Program-made: the position numbers and the translations under genes
Assembly: GCF_001580995.1 (NCBI RefSeq)
Contig: NZ_LHZU01000130.1
Coordinates: forward strand, 1-64,000
Length of the DNA: 64,000 nt
Source: Acetobacter senegalensis
GTDB lineage: Bacteria; Pseudomonadota; Alphaproteobacteria; Acetobacterales; Acetobacteraceae
Reading direction: 5' to 3'
In this document: piece by piece, positions 25,585 to 37,200 of the stretch
Position numbering within the stretch: position 1 is the first letter of the stretch
How the letters are laid out: every line of letters begins with the position of its first letter
Notes under the pieces: model-generated
Told to the model about the DNA's origin: nothing
Seen by the model: only the letters and a program-made list of their open reading frames with translations
The model's database searches: none

Positions 25585-26337
25585 ATGCGGCATCTTCTTA
25601 TTCTTAATCCCAATACCGATACAAGCCTTACGCAAAAACTGGCCGTCCGCGCACGGGCGCTGCTTCCCGGCAACACCTCTATCAGCAGCACAACAGCTTG
25701 TCTGGGCGCTTCCTATATCGCTTGTCGCGCTTCTCTGGCTATTGCGGCGCATGCCACACTTGATGCTTTTGCTCGTGAATATGAAAGAAATCCTGCCCTT
25801 GCCCAACCCGATACAACAGTGCTGATTGCCTGTTTCGGCGATCCTGGTCTTGCTGCCCTACAGGAGATTACCCAGTGTTCTGTTACAGGTATGGCGCATG
25901 CCTCTCTCCAGTCCTGCCGTAACAAAGGCGGTCGCACGGGCATTATTACAGGTGGAGATGCCTGGAAGCCGTTAATAGAAGAACTTGTCGCTACCACAAA
26001 TTTTGGTCCCACCATAGCAGGCATCCGGACACTGCCTGAAAGCGGTGAACATGCCTCAAAATCCTTGGAGAAGACTGTTCAGGCTCTTCAGGAAAACGCT
26101 CTTGATCTTATCCACCACGATCATGCCGATCACATTCTTGTGGCCGGCGCTGGTCTTGCCGGATTGGACAAAGTTCTTTCTTCCCGCATACCAGTGCCAG
26201 TTTACTGCTCATTTGCTGAGAGCATCGCATATATTGCGGCATCGTCCTTTGGGCACAAGGTCACAAAACAGGCTCCCCTGACAACAACAGGTCTTTCTGT
26301 TCCGCTGTCTCAATTTCTCCAGGGTCCCATCATCTAA
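25585..26337 (+). CDS. Asp/Glu/hydantoin racemase family protein
   Basis: From ATG 25585 the protein begins MRHLLILNPNTDTS, the typical start of hydantoin/allantoin racemases. It has a first active-site Cys in IACFGDPGL (near 92) and a later VAGAGLAGL where many relatives carry the second Cys in GCAGM-like context; here no Cys is visible at that place. The other conserved Cys is in VYCSFAES (near 215). Alternative starts at 25561 (ATG) and 25489 (TTG) add 8 to 32 unrelated residues. The enzyme would interconvert enantiomers of a 5-substituted hydantoin, allantoin or an acidic amino acid. The NCS1 permease downstream favours a hydantoin- or allantoin-like substrate. Confidence 0.82.
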   Translation: MRHLLILNPNTDTSLTQKLAVRARALLPGNTSISSTTACLGASYIACRASLAIAAHATLDAFAREYERNPALAQPDTTVLIACFGDPGLAALQEITQCSVTGMAHASLQSCRNKGGRTGIITGGDAWKPLIEELVATTNFGPTIAGIRTLPESGEHASKSLEKTVQALQENALDLIHHDHADHILVAGAGLAGLDKVLSSRIPVPVYCSFAESIAYIAASSFGHKVTKQAPLTTTGLSVPLSQFLQGPII

Positions 26338-26347
26338 GAGAAAAATT

Positions 26348-26379
26348 GTTAACATTGTTTGTTGACATATTTCGTCAAC
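26348..26379. promoter_or_regulatory. Three phased GTYRAC boxes upstream of the TonB receptor
   Basis: GTTAAC (26348-26353), GTTGAC (26361-26366) and GTCAAC (26374-26379) repeat at exactly 13-base steps. The last two are the arms of a perfect inverted repeat, TGTTGAC and GTCAACA, with a 7-base spacer. TTGACA (26362-26367), a consensus -35 box, overlaps the middle box, so bound regulator would block the promoter. A fourth GTTAAC (26392-26397) is out of the 13-base register. Confidence 0.6.
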
Positions 26380-26476
26380 ACTGTTCATTCTGTTAACGCA
26401 ATATATGGAGTCCGGAACAACTTCCGGTGTTCATTTCTCCCACTCGCGCTTACCCCGCGCCGCAAGGATTTCCCGG

Positions 26477-28948
26477 ATGCGTCGGCTCTTCCCCCGAAAC
26501 AACACATTCCATGCGACCCTTCTGGCCAGCATCATGCTCTCTCCCATAGCCGAAAAATTTCTCTCGCCGCCCCTTACTGCAAAAGCCGCCACTACGCGCA
26601 CTCCCCGCCACTCTTCTGCTGTAGGCGTAAGGGCTTCTTCCAAACCACATATGGCTGGGGCAAAATCTAGCAAACCTGTCAGAACATCACCTGAACTTAT
26701 CGATGTAAGTGCTGCGGTTTCTCCTTCTGGGGTAACACGTCATGCTGCTGGCGGTGGCCTGATCCGGTTACAGACCGCTCCCAAGGCGCGTAGCACTGTC
26801 TCACAGGACTACATCGCCAAACAGGCACCTGCTCAGAACGCTTACAACTTTGCTAAGATGATGCCCGGAGTTGTCGTCGCCAACACAGATCCGGCCGGAC
26901 ACGAAAAATCCGCCCTTTCCATGCGGGGTCTCACGCAGGACGAAATTGCCAATACCTATAATGGTATGCCTCTTTCCAGTGTGGGCGGTTATAATCTTGA
27001 TCTTGCGTGGATTGTGGATAGTGAAAATATTGGCACCGTTTCCGCCCAGCCAGGTTCATCCAACCTAGATACAGCCGCCATTAATGGGTCTGGAGGCATG
27101 TTCACACTAACCACCCGTGATCCGTCCAGGAAATTTGGCGGCCTTGTCGATTTTGGCGCTGGATCACGTGACTACACACGCCAGTTTGTTCGCATTGACA
27201 CTGGTGAGTGGGGCCATTCCGGTATTCGCTCTTTTATTTCCGCCTCAAACCAGCATGATTCTTTTTATCGCGGCCCTGGTCAGGAAAGTTTTCAACATCT
27301 CGACTTTCATATTCTGAAAGAGTGGGATTCAGACAACAGAATCTCTCTTATTGGTGGTTTCATGCGCGGTCTCGCGGGGAACGAGCCCTATTGGAGCACC
27401 ACCATGGCGAACTGGCACAAGCAGGGATGGGGAAACCAGCTTGCGCGATATTATAATCCCAATGAGCAGAACACGGACTATTGGAAGCAGAACTGGCTTC
27501 ATTCACGCACATACAATATTCTTGCACCCTCAAAATTTAGGGTCGGAAAAGTCAGATTCGAAGTTACGCCTTACACAGCCTATAATTATAAAGTGTACGG
27601 TGCAGGAACAGATCTTGGGAACACGGTCTATTATGGTAATCAGCAAATTACCGCCATGGTTATTCCGGGGCAGTTGCCCGGTACAAATTCGGGCAATGCG
27701 GAATCTTATTCAAGCCTGAATGAAATGCGTGGCGGCGTTGTTACCAAAGCAACGCTGGATCTTGGTGCTAACCATCCCTATTTTGGTTACTGGTTTGATT
27801 ATGATAACTCCACATCACTCACCGGTTATACAGGCGTTAACAGCGATGGGTCTCCCACCACGCCTTGGGGATGGTCAAGTAAAACTCTGAAAATGCCCAA
27901 TGGTCAGAATTATTATACCGCAAATTATAGCGATATAACGACCACACACGCTCTTTTCGCAGGGGACACACTTAAACTATTTCATGATAAACTTGTTATA
28001 GATGGTGGTATGCGTGTCACAATGATTAATCGGAATGCGACACAGCGCCTGCCCGGCTTGCCTTACAAGATTGGTCTTAACGAACTTCAATTACTGCCGC
28101 AACTTGGCGGACACTACCAGATCAATCGTAACTGGCAGGTTTTTGCCGGAGTGGCCACCGGAGCCAAAGCCCCGCCCGATAGCTATCTGCTGACAACTCT
28201 GAATCCCAACACTGGAGCCTACGCTTCCAAAGGGAGTAATTCTGTCAAAGAAGAATATTCCATATCTGAAGAGGCAGGCGTCAGATATAACGACTCACTT
28301 TTTGTCGGATCTCTTACTTATTTCCACTATAATTTTACAAACAGGCAGATTTCAACTTACGGTTATCTTGGTAATCAGCAGATTGCGGAAAATATCAATG
28401 CTGGTGGCCAGACCAGTGATGGGGTGGATGTTGAGCTTGGCACCCGTCCCTTTTATCATTTTCGTCCTTACGTCTCCGCACAGTATCTTCACTCCGTCAT
28501 CAACAATAATATTCGTGTTGGCAATGACTACCTTCCAACAAAAGGGAAAACATCCACCAATGCACCTAAATGGACGACCTCCCTTGGCATAGACTGGGAT
28601 AACGGAACATTTTTCTGGAATTTCAACCTCACTTATTTTTCTCGCCAATATTCCACTTTTATGAATGACGAATATTTGCCCAAACTTGTGACTGAAAACC
28701 TGACACTTGGCGCACGCCTTAAGAAAGACACGTGGCTTGGGCGTCAGCTTTCTTTCATGAAATCTCCAGAAATTATGCTTTGGGTCAACAACCTTGCCAA
28801 CGTGAAATCTTATTCTGCAATCAACAGCGTAAAACTTAATGCACATACGACACGCGGCATTTTTGGATCTGAAATCAGCGGCAGCGCTCCTACTTACAAT
28901 ACCCTGAGTCATTTTTATGCTATCGTAACGTTCCGTACTGGTTTCTGA
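26477..28948 (+). CDS. TonB-dependent receptor of the racemase/NCS1 cluster
   Basis: The protein is 823 residues from ATG 26477, chosen because AAGGA lies eight bases upstream and MRRLFPRNN...LTAKA then forms a signal peptide; ATG 26405 lacks a ribosome site. After a Ser/Pro-rich linker comes the plug (AYNFAKMMPGVVVANTDPAG near 125, LSMRGLTQDEIANTYNGMPL near 150, AAINGSGGMFTLTTRDPS near 210). A barrel rich in Tyr and Asn ends in the terminal Phe. It lies between a racemase and an NCS1 permease and has phased operator boxes, so it likely imports the same nitrogenous ring compound. A terminator follows, separating it partly from the permease. Confidence 0.9.
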   Translation: MRRLFPRNNTFHATLLASIMLSPIAEKFLSPPLTAKAATTRTPRHSSAVGVRASSKPHMAGAKSSKPVRTSPELIDVSAAVSPSGVTRHAAGGGLIRLQTAPKARSTVSQDYIAKQAPAQNAYNFAKMMPGVVVANTDPAGHEKSALSMRGLTQDEIANTYNGMPLSSVGGYNLDLAWIVDSENIGTVSAQPGSSNLDTAAINGSGGMFTLTTRDPSRKFGGLVDFGAGSRDYTRQFVRIDTGEWGHSGIRSFISASNQHDSFYRGPGQESFQHLDFHILKEWDSDNRISLIGGFMRGLAGNEPYWSTTMANWHKQGWGNQLARYYNPNEQNTDYWKQNWLHSRTYNILAPSKFRVGKVRFEVTPYTAYNYKVYGAGTDLGNTVYYGNQQITAMVIPGQLPGTNSGNAESYSSLNEMRGGVVTKATLDLGANHPYFGYWFDYDNSTSLTGYTGVNSDGSPTTPWGWSSKTLKMPNGQNYYTANYSDITTTHALFAGDTLKLFHDKLVIDGGMRVTMINRNATQRLPGLPYKIGLNELQLLPQLGGHYQINRNWQVFAGVATGAKAPPDSYLLTTLNPNTGAYASKGSNSVKEEYSISEEAGVRYNDSLFVGSLTYFHYNFTNRQISTYGYLGNQQIAENINAGGQTSDGVDVELGTRPFYHFRPYVSAQYLHSVINNNIRVGNDYLPTKGKTSTNAPKWTTSLGIDWDNGTFFWNFNLTYFSRQYSTFMNDEYLPKLVTENLTLGARLKKDTWLGRQLSFMKSPEIMLWVNNLANVKSYSAINSVKLNAHTTRGIFGSEISGSAPTYNTLSHFYAIVTFRTGF

Positions 28949-28954
28949 TGTGAC

Positions 28955-28990
28955 GCGGGACAGTTCTGGCACAACTGTCCCGCTTTTTTT
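28955..28990 (+). terminator. Intrinsic terminator between TonB receptor and NCS1 permease
   Basis: An 11-bp perfect stem, GCGGGACAGTT (28955-28965) and AACTGTCCCGC (28973-28983), with a 7-base loop is followed by seven T. It should lower permease expression relative to the receptor or mark a transcript end. Confidence 0.93.
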
Positions 28991-29011
28991 CCTGGCTGGA
29001 GAAACTTCCTG

Positions 29012-30502
29012 ATGTCTGAGCCCGCTTCGTTTTCTCACAGCAGGCACGTTGAACTTAATGCAAGCCTTTCCAATAGCGCACTTCTCCCGACAACGGAGAG
29101 AACCTGGTCGTGGTTTGATTATCTCTCTTTCTGGATGTCTGATGTTCACAGCGTTGGTACATATGTGACACTTGGCAACCTGTTTGCCAGTGATCTACCG
29201 GGAATGGCCGTTGCCATCGGGCTTCTTGTTGGCATTCTCCTGGTGCAGATACTCTGTAATCTTGTCGCTGTTCCCAGTCAGCAAACAGGTGCGCCTTTCC
29301 CTGTTATCTGCCGTGCCTCTTTCGGGGTTAAGGGGGCTCTTATTCCGGCTTTCGTGCGCGGTGTTATCGCAGTTTGCTGGTATGGCATCCAAACGTGGTT
29401 GGCCTCAAACGCGCTCGTCGTCCTTATTCTGAAATGCGCTCCCGCTCTCTCCTCTTGGGCTGATATTGGCCAACATAGTTTGGCGGGCCTGTCTGCACTT
29501 GGCTGGCTCGCTTTTCTGGCCCTTTGGTTACTTCAGGCTGCCGTCTTCTGGCGTGGTATAGAGTCTATAAAACATTTTACTGAATGGGCCGGTCCCCTTA
29601 TTTATGTTGTTATGCTTGCATTGGATTTATATCTTCTGCAACGCGTTGGCTTTATTCACGGCTTACATGCCATCGAGCAAAGCCTTAGCTTTACCAGCGT
29701 GGGGACATCCTCCCGAGGTGCTTTTTCCGCTTTCATCATGACGATAACCCTTACTATTTCTTATTTTTCGGCTCCCATGCTTAATTTTGGTGACTTCGCG
29801 CGTTACGCAAAAAATACAAAGGATATCCGGCGTGGTAATTTCTGGGGGTTGCCAGTCAATTTTCTGGCTTTTACGGCTCTTACGCTTTCCACAATCGCGT
29901 TGACTGTTCCCGCATTTGGTGTTCGGATTACAGATCCGGTTGAAACAGTTTCTAAAACTGATAATGTGACCGTTATCATTATCGCGATACTTGCTTTTAT
30001 GATTGCCACGGCTGGTATTAATGTGGTGGTGAATTTTGTCTCTGCTTCTTTTGATTTTTCAAATCTTGCGCCTGAAAAAATAAGTTGGCGAGCAGCTGGG
30101 CTATTGGCTGCATTTCTCTCGATTTTTATAACGCCTTGGAATTTATACAATAGCCCCGCCGCTATGCATTTCACTTTGGATTTTCTGGCTAGTCTAATTG
30201 GCCCATTTTATGGAATTATTATAGCTGATTACTTTATTGTGAGCGACAGATCAATTTCGGTACCAGATCTATATTCTCTTTCTCCTAAAGGGCTTTATTG
30301 GTACGAAAATGGCATAAACCGCTCTACGGTTTTGACACTCTGCTTGTCAGCAAGTCTTGCCAATGCTTCCGGGTTTCTGCCTATCTTGTCAGATTTTCCT
30401 GGTATTTCATGGTTTATTGGATGCGTTGCAGCTATTCTGCTTTATCCATGGCTTAGTTCGGAAAACCCTGAGACCACCCAGAAAGCGAAATATCGTTCCT
30501 GA
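29012..30502 (+). CDS. NCS1-family permease (hydantoin, allantoin or nucleobase type)
   Basis: This 496-residue inner-membrane protein has about 12 hydrophobic segments and the NCS1 hallmarks WSWFDYLSFWMSDVHSVGTYVTLGNLF near 33, PFPVICRASFGVKGALIPAFVRG near 95 (the RxxFG/G-A-xxP region), CWYGIQTWLAS near 123, and NFGDFARY near 250. NCS1 carriers move hydantoins, allantoin, uracil, cytosine or thiamine-like compounds with H+ or Na+. With a hydantoin-type racemase and a TonB receptor next door, hydantoin or allantoin is the best guess. GGAGAAA precedes the ATG. No hydantoinase or carbamoylase gene lies nearby. Confidence 0.88.
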   Translation: MSEPASFSHSRHVELNASLSNSALLPTTERTWSWFDYLSFWMSDVHSVGTYVTLGNLFASDLPGMAVAIGLLVGILLVQILCNLVAVPSQQTGAPFPVICRASFGVKGALIPAFVRGVIAVCWYGIQTWLASNALVVLILKCAPALSSWADIGQHSLAGLSALGWLAFLALWLLQAAVFWRGIESIKHFTEWAGPLIYVVMLALDLYLLQRVGFIHGLHAIEQSLSFTSVGTSSRGAFSAFIMTITLTISYFSAPMLNFGDFARYAKNTKDIRRGNFWGLPVNFLAFTALTLSTIALTVPAFGVRITDPVETVSKTDNVTVIIIAILAFMIATAGINVVVNFVSASFDFSNLAPEKISWRAAGLLAAFLSIFITPWNLYNSPAAMHFTLDFLASLIGPFYGIIIADYFIVSDRSISVPDLYSLSPKGLYWYENGINRSTVLTLCLSASLANASGFLPILSDFPGISWFIGCVAAILLYPWLSSENPETTQKAKYRS

Positions 30503-31012
30503 GCATGGGAGCGCATTCATCATCTGATCGAGAGACCATAAAGGTAATCTGGTGCAACCGCACTTCATCAGCGCTGGCATGTATAGAGCAACTCTTCCGT
30601 ATGGATGTGGGCCACACACTCATTCGGCCCTACCCGGAAAACCATATCGAGGGTCCGCCCCCTTTTTTATCACCTTAAAATCTTAACTTATTGATATTGA
30701 TTGCTAAAAATTCGAATAAGGTTTTCCTAACCATTGACCTCACGATGGCTGGCATTGATCAGATAATTCACGCGTTTGTTTGACCGCAATATATACTGCG
30801 TATATCATACACGCCTTGAGCGTCATGATCAGATCAAACGAATTATGAGTTTCTTTTTTCTGGTCAGCCTAAAACGTGGAACAATATGTCTTCCCGCACG
30901 TTATAAGCGCCATTAGACCCTTTGTTCCTAATTACAATCAGCCTCTGATTTTCCTCTAAAACCCAAGATTTTTTGTTCTTCTGTGATGCTATGTGATCAG
31001 GGAGGAAGCACA
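30503..31012. other. Long intergenic region with no clear gene
   Basis: The stretch after the permease holds no forward frame with a ribosome site. The reverse frame at 30407-30619 runs back into the permease and encodes nothing recognisable. A GC-rich segment followed by CCCCCTTTTTTA near 30655-30668 could act as a weak terminator. The sequence then becomes AT-rich toward the glucan synthase gene. Confidence 0.4.
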
Positions 31013-31174
31013 GTGAAACTTCCGCCTATGATGAGCAAAATTGTCTCCGGCACAGTTGTTGATGAACACTCCTTCTTGGAAAAGACAGTTTCCGCTATAA
31101 TAAATGGATCTTTTGATCTGGGTAGTATTACTCTTTTAGAAAGTTACTTTCTAATACAGGTTCCTGAGAGTTAA
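31013..31174 (+). CDS. Possible small protein upstream of the glucan synthase
   Basis: A 53-codon frame starts at GTG 31013 directly after GGGAGGAAGCACA, an unusually good ribosome site, and ends 94 bases before the glucan synthase gene. The product is acidic to neutral, with an MMSKIVSGTVVDEH opening and no membrane segment. I recognise no family. The ribosome site is the only positive evidence. Confidence 0.35.
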   Translation: MKLPPMMSKIVSGTVVDEHSFLEKTVSAIINGSFDLGSITLLESYFLIQVPES

Positions 31175-31268
31175 AAAATCTTACAACTCACTTTAATAAA
31201 TAATTTTTTTGAAAACAAAAACGAGAAAAACAGTTCATTTTTCCACATAAATAGGACGGAGTAACAGC

Positions 31269-34200
31269 ATGGATGCTTCTAAGGCTTCCCTTGAGCAAGA
31301 AGGGCCTACTTCCGGCTACTCCAATACCTCCTTATGGAGGCGTATGTTCAGATTGAACATGCCGAAGTATTGGCAAGATGATTGCAAGCCTATTAAAAGT
31401 GAAATCTTCGGCATCGAACGTCTTGAGGCTCATGCTCGTAGCTTGGCTACCGCCCAGACGATTGCTCACAAAGCCAGCGCAAGCAGCCACCCCTTAAAAC
31501 ATCGTCTTGCTGAAAATGGGGTATTCCTCCGCAAAACAGATCTTGCCATTACTGAAGCCTTGCAAGCAGGAAAGCAACTTACGCCCGCCGCACAATGGCT
31601 TGCCGACAATTATGCGCTTATTGACATGCAGATCCGGGAAACAAGCCTTGATCTGTCGCCTGCCTACTATGCGCGTCTCCCTAAATTGGCGAGTGGGCCT
31701 TTTGAGGGTCTTCCACGCGTGTTTGGTGTCACATGGGCCCTTATCGCGCATACAGACAGCCACTTACAACCTGATATCTTATGCCGCTATCTTTTGGCTT
31801 ATCAAAGTGTTTCGCCTCTTACAGTTGGAGAACTTTGGGCTGTTCCTATTACATTACGTATTGTTCTGATTGAAAATCTGCGCCGTACGGCGCATGCCAT
31901 TATAGAAAATAATAACAGCCGCCGCGCTGCGGATAGTCTTGCTGACACACTGGAGGACACTCGCAAAGAAAAGAAACCAGATATTCAGAAGGTTCTTGCT
32001 TCCGTTGACCCTGTAACGCTCACACCAGCTTTTGTTGCACGCCTTGTTCACCGTTCAAGGAGGCTGGATGCAGAAAAAGACCCGGTTCTCGTCTGGCTTG
32101 GGCAACGTCTGGCTGACAAAAAAAGCAGTATAGAAGATACTGTTCGGGATGATTTACAGGAACAAGGGGCTTTCAACGCAACAATTCGCAATATTATAAC
32201 CAGTCTCAGGATGATTGCTGGGCAGGACTGGTCAGAGATATTTGAACAGGTATGCCTGATTGATAAGGCGTTTGCAGACTACCCAAGCTTTACGGAATCC
32301 GATTTTGCAAGCCGGGATCTTTATCGCAAAGCCATTGAAGATCTGGCGCTCGGTAGCAAGGAATCAGAACTTGATATTGCGTATCGTGCAATTGCGTTAG
32401 CAAAGAAAGCACAGTCAACAAATCCGGCTGACCCGCGCAGAAGTGACCCTGGCTATTATCTTCTTATGGAAGAACGTTTTCTCCTTGAAGAAGAAATCGG
32501 ATTTCGTTCTCCTCTTTCCAGAAAGCTTGTGCGCAATTTTTGCCGCCATGGAATTACAGGCTACAGTATTGCTGTTTTCCTTCTCTCCTTCTTTTTTCTC
32601 AGTATCCCCATCTCCATTTCGGAAGGCCAGTATTCTCCTCCTCTCTGGTTAGCTGTTATTATAATATGTGCCAGTATTCCTACATCTGAAGCAGCCATAG
32701 CCTGTATTAATAGGCTGGCTCTTCGGGCAGTAAAAGTCACCATGCTGCCGGGCCTTGAACTGTTGCAAGGCGTGCCAAGCCATTTGCGGACTATAGTGGT
32801 CATTCCAGTTCTTCTGACGAATGAAAAAACTATCAAGGAACTTCTGGCAAGACTGGAAATGCATTATTTGGCCACTCATGACAAAAGTGTTCATTTTGCA
32901 CTCCTGTCAGACTGGAAAGATTCTGATGATGAGCATGCTCCGGACGATGACGTGCTTCTGCAACAGGCTGCTGACGGTATAAAGCTGTTCAATCAGCGTT
33001 TTGGCTCTTGCGAGAGCGGCGACAGGTTTTTGCTTCTTCATCGTCGTCGTATCTGGAGCGAGAGCGAAGGAGTCTGGATGGGGTGGGAACGCAAGCGCGG
33101 AAAACTTCATGAGCTCAACCGCCTTCTCCGAGGTGCAACAGACACCACGTTTCTTGAAGACCCTTACCGTCACATACCGCAGGGTGTCCGCTACGTCATC
33201 ACGCTGGATGCAGATACACGCCTGCCGCTGGAAACGGTTAGGCGACTGGTCGGGAAAATTGCCCACCCGCTTAACGTCGCCCAGTTTAACCCGGAAACAA
33301 GGCGTGTGGAAAAAGGCTACGCTATTCTGCAACCGCGTGTGACCCCATCCTTGCCGGTCGGGCATCAGAGCACATTATTCCAAAAAATTTATTCTACATC
33401 CAGCGGAATTGACGCTTATTCTGCTGCTATATCAGATCTTTATCAGGATATGTTTGGAGAAGGCTCTTACGCAGGAAAAGGCATTTATGACATTGATGCC
33501 TTTGAAGCAGCACTGGCGGGACGTGTGCCTGAAGCCTCCCTGCTGAGCCACGATCTATTTGAAGGTATTTTTGCACGGGCTGGACTGGCTTCTGATATAG
33601 AGGTTGTGGAAGAATTTCCAACGGATTACTTGGTTTCCTCTCAACGCCTTCATCGCTGGACGCGCGGAGACTGGCAACTTCTTCCGTGGATCATCTCAGG
33701 TACAGCCAAAACAACCCACCCGCATGACCGTCTGTCCGGTATTGCACGCTGGAAGATGCTTGATAATCTGCGCCGAACTCTTTGGGCTCCTTTTACGCTT
33801 CTCACACTGCTTGCATGCTGGTTCCTTCTTCCTGAAAATGCAGCCATCTGGACGCTTTTTGTTCTTGTGATGGCCGGTCTCCCTGCGTTCCTGCCGGTAT
33901 TGCCCTATATTTTTCCTAGGCGGGAATGGATCACACTTCGTAGTTATCTCAGCGTCATTGCGTCTCATGCAGCGAATGCTGGCATCATGACTGCGCTTAA
34001 CCTGACTTTTATGGCTCATCAGGCTTTTCTGATGTTTGATGCGATAAGCCGTACACTTGTACGCGTGTTCATAACACGCCGTTTCCTGTTGCAATGGGTT
34101 CCAGCAGCTCAAACCGTCAGCCTACTGGAAGCCGGCATGAAGGACTATTACATCCGGATGCTTCCTGCGCCGGTTTTTGCAGGTTTGATAACAGCCTACG

Positions 34201-37200
34201 TCGCATGGTCCGAACCTGAGACGTTGCTTTTATCCGGTCCTCTGGCGGTATTGTGGGGTCTATCGCCTGCGCTTGCCTTATGGACCAGTCGTTCTCCAAT
34301 CATTCCCTCCCAGTCTCGTCCATCCAGAACAGACATCAGGACCTTACGCCTTGCAGCACGTCGGACGTGGTTTTTTTTCGAAACGTTTGTAACGCCATCT
34401 GACAATATGTTGCCGCCAGACAACTTTCAGGAAGATCCAAGCCCCGTTCTTGCCCGACGCACCTCTCCTACCAATATTGGCCTCTATCTTCTGTGCACCA
34501 TCAGCGCACGAGACTTTGGGTGGTGTGGCCTGCAGGAGACTGTTGAGCGACTGGAAGCGACCCTGGAAACAGTTGAAAAACTACAGAAATATCGAGGTCA
34601 TTTATATAACTGGTATAGTACGGAAACCCTTTCTCCCCTAAACCCGCTTTATGTCTCCACAGTTGATAGCGGTAATCTGGCTGGCCATCTTATAACTGTT
34701 GCCAGCACATGCCGGGAATGGTTGACCCAAACACCCCCCAGTGACGACTGGCGGGCGGGGCTCTCTGATGGCATTACAATCGCCATTATGGAAATAACTT
34801 TCCGAAACGGAGAGCGCCTGCCGCTTACCAAACAGCAGCGTGTTCTTCTTCGATCTCTTGGAAAACTGAAAAGTGATGTTTTGTCTGCTCCCAAAGATAA
34901 AACAGATCGTTCTTTGGCGGCTCTTATCAAACGGGCTGAAACGATTGCCACGCATGCAGCGCATCTGTTTCCAGCAGCTAAAAATCTGGCTGAAATATCG
35001 TCTCCAGACCCTTTATTCTGGGCTACCACTCCCTTGCGTGCTTTGGAAAGCCATCTTCGTGATCTCAGTCCGTCTCTGCAAGCAGGGCTATCGAGGCGCC
35101 TGCAGGCTCTGGAGCACCAAGCCCGTCAACTGGCTGATGACATGGATTTCAGTTTCCTGAGAGATTCTTCCCGAAAACTGCTCTCCATAGGCTTTCTGGT
35201 TCCGGAAGACGCTATGGATAGCAATTGTTATGATCTTCTAGCTTCCGAGGCGCGATTGGCTGTCTATTTTGCCATTGCCAAAGGCGATGTGCCCGCAAGG
35301 GACTGGTTTCGGTTAGGGCGAGCCATTACGCCTTCTGGCAGCGGGGCAGCCCTTATATCCTGGTCCGGCTCTATGTTTGAATATCTCATGCCCTCATTGG
35401 TCATGCGCGCGCCCATAGGCAGCCTTCTACAGGAAACCAATGCGCTGATTGTTCAACGTCAGATTGCTTACGGACAAAGCAGGAATATTCCGTGGGGTAT
35501 TTCTGAATCGGCGTATAACGTGCGTGATCTTGAATACACCTATCAGTATTCAAATTTTGGCGTACCCGGACTAGGTCTGAAGCGCGGTCTTGCACAGGAT
35601 ATGGTTGTCGCGCCTTATGCCACCATGCTGGCCGCTATGATTGATCCGCAGAAAGCCGTGGCCAACCTGATCATTCTGGAAAAAATCGGTGCACGCGGTC
35701 GATACGGATTTTATGAAGCGCTGGATTATACTCCTGAGCGGGTTCCGGAAGATCAGACAGTCGCGATTGTTCACGCTTACATGGCGCATCATCAAGGAAT
35801 GTCCATTCTTGCCGTTGCCGATACCGTCCTGAACGGCATCATGAGAGCACGTTTTCATGATGATCCTGTCATTGCATCTGCAGAATTGCTTCTGCAGGAA
35901 CGTGCACCTGACAAGGGTGCGGTTGCCCGCCCTCTACCTACCGAACAAGCTCTTCCGCCTGTCGCTTCGAATACGGCTGCGCGTGCCGGCCGCTATTATG
36001 ACACAGCTTACACGCAGGAGCCTGTTACACACCTTCTTTCAAACGGACGATACACCGTTATGCTGACATCTGCCGGTTCTGGCTACAGCAACTGGCAAGG
36101 GCAAATGCTAACCCGTTGGAGAGAAGACCGAACTCTCGATCATTACGGGGCCTATTTTTATCTGAAAAATCTAAAGACAGGCTATATTTGGTCATCTGGT
36201 ATCCAGCCTTGCGGCACGATACCAGATGACTATCTTGTCGCGTTTCATGAGGATCGTGCAGAATTTTCACGCCGGGATGGCTTTATGACAACCACGCTGG
36301 ATATCATGGTTTCAGCGGAGGATGATGCTGAGGTCCGGCACCTCACGCTTTCCAATACGGGTCATGAGACAGTGGAAATCGATATCACATCGTATGCTGA
36401 GTTGGCTCTACTCTCTCAGGATGCGGATCTTGCTCATCCCGCCTTTACGAAACTGTTCGTGCAGACTGAATATCTGCCCGAAACCAAAGCCCTTATTGGG
36501 ACGCGCAGACGGCGCAGCCCGGATGAGCCGGAAATTTGGGTCGCACATCTGGTTGTCTCCAAGCTTGCTGTCAGTATGGAAACAGACCGTGCAGCCTTTA
36601 TTGGTCGAGGCCAAACACTTCGCTCACCTGCTGCCATGATCGGGAAAAATGCTTTGTCCGGGCGGACAGGCACCGTTCTTGATGCGTCTTTTTCTCTTCG
36701 CTGCCGGGCAACACTTAAACCTGGGAGCACAACCCGGATTTCTTTCTGGACAATGGCTGCCTCATCACGCGAAAAGCTTCTTGACCTGATAGATACGCAC
36801 AAGGACGCTGCCGCTCTTGACCGTGTAAGGACACTTGCCTGGACACAGGCACAGATCCAGTTAAGGCATCTCGATATTACCCCCCCTGAGGCAGATCTGT
36901 TTCAACGTCTGGCTGCGCATGTTCTCTTCTCTGGTTCTTCCTTGCGGGCTCCTTCCGAAAAAATCAGGCTCGGAGCCGGTCCACAGAAGGCGTTGTGGGA
37001 ACATGGCATTTCAGGCGATCTTCCTCTTGTTGTTCTGAGTGTGAAGGAAAATACAGATACAGATATTGTTCGGCAGATCCTGCTGGCACATGAATATTTC
37101 CGCCTGAAACAACTGGCTATTGATCTTGTTATTCTAAACGATCATCCGTCTTCTTATATGCAGGATCTTCAGACCTCGCTGGAAAATCTGGTGCGTTCTC

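Noticed and set aside
30407-30619. 70-codon reverse frame at the permease 3' end
   Set aside because: It overlaps the permease and has no ribosome site or recognisable product.
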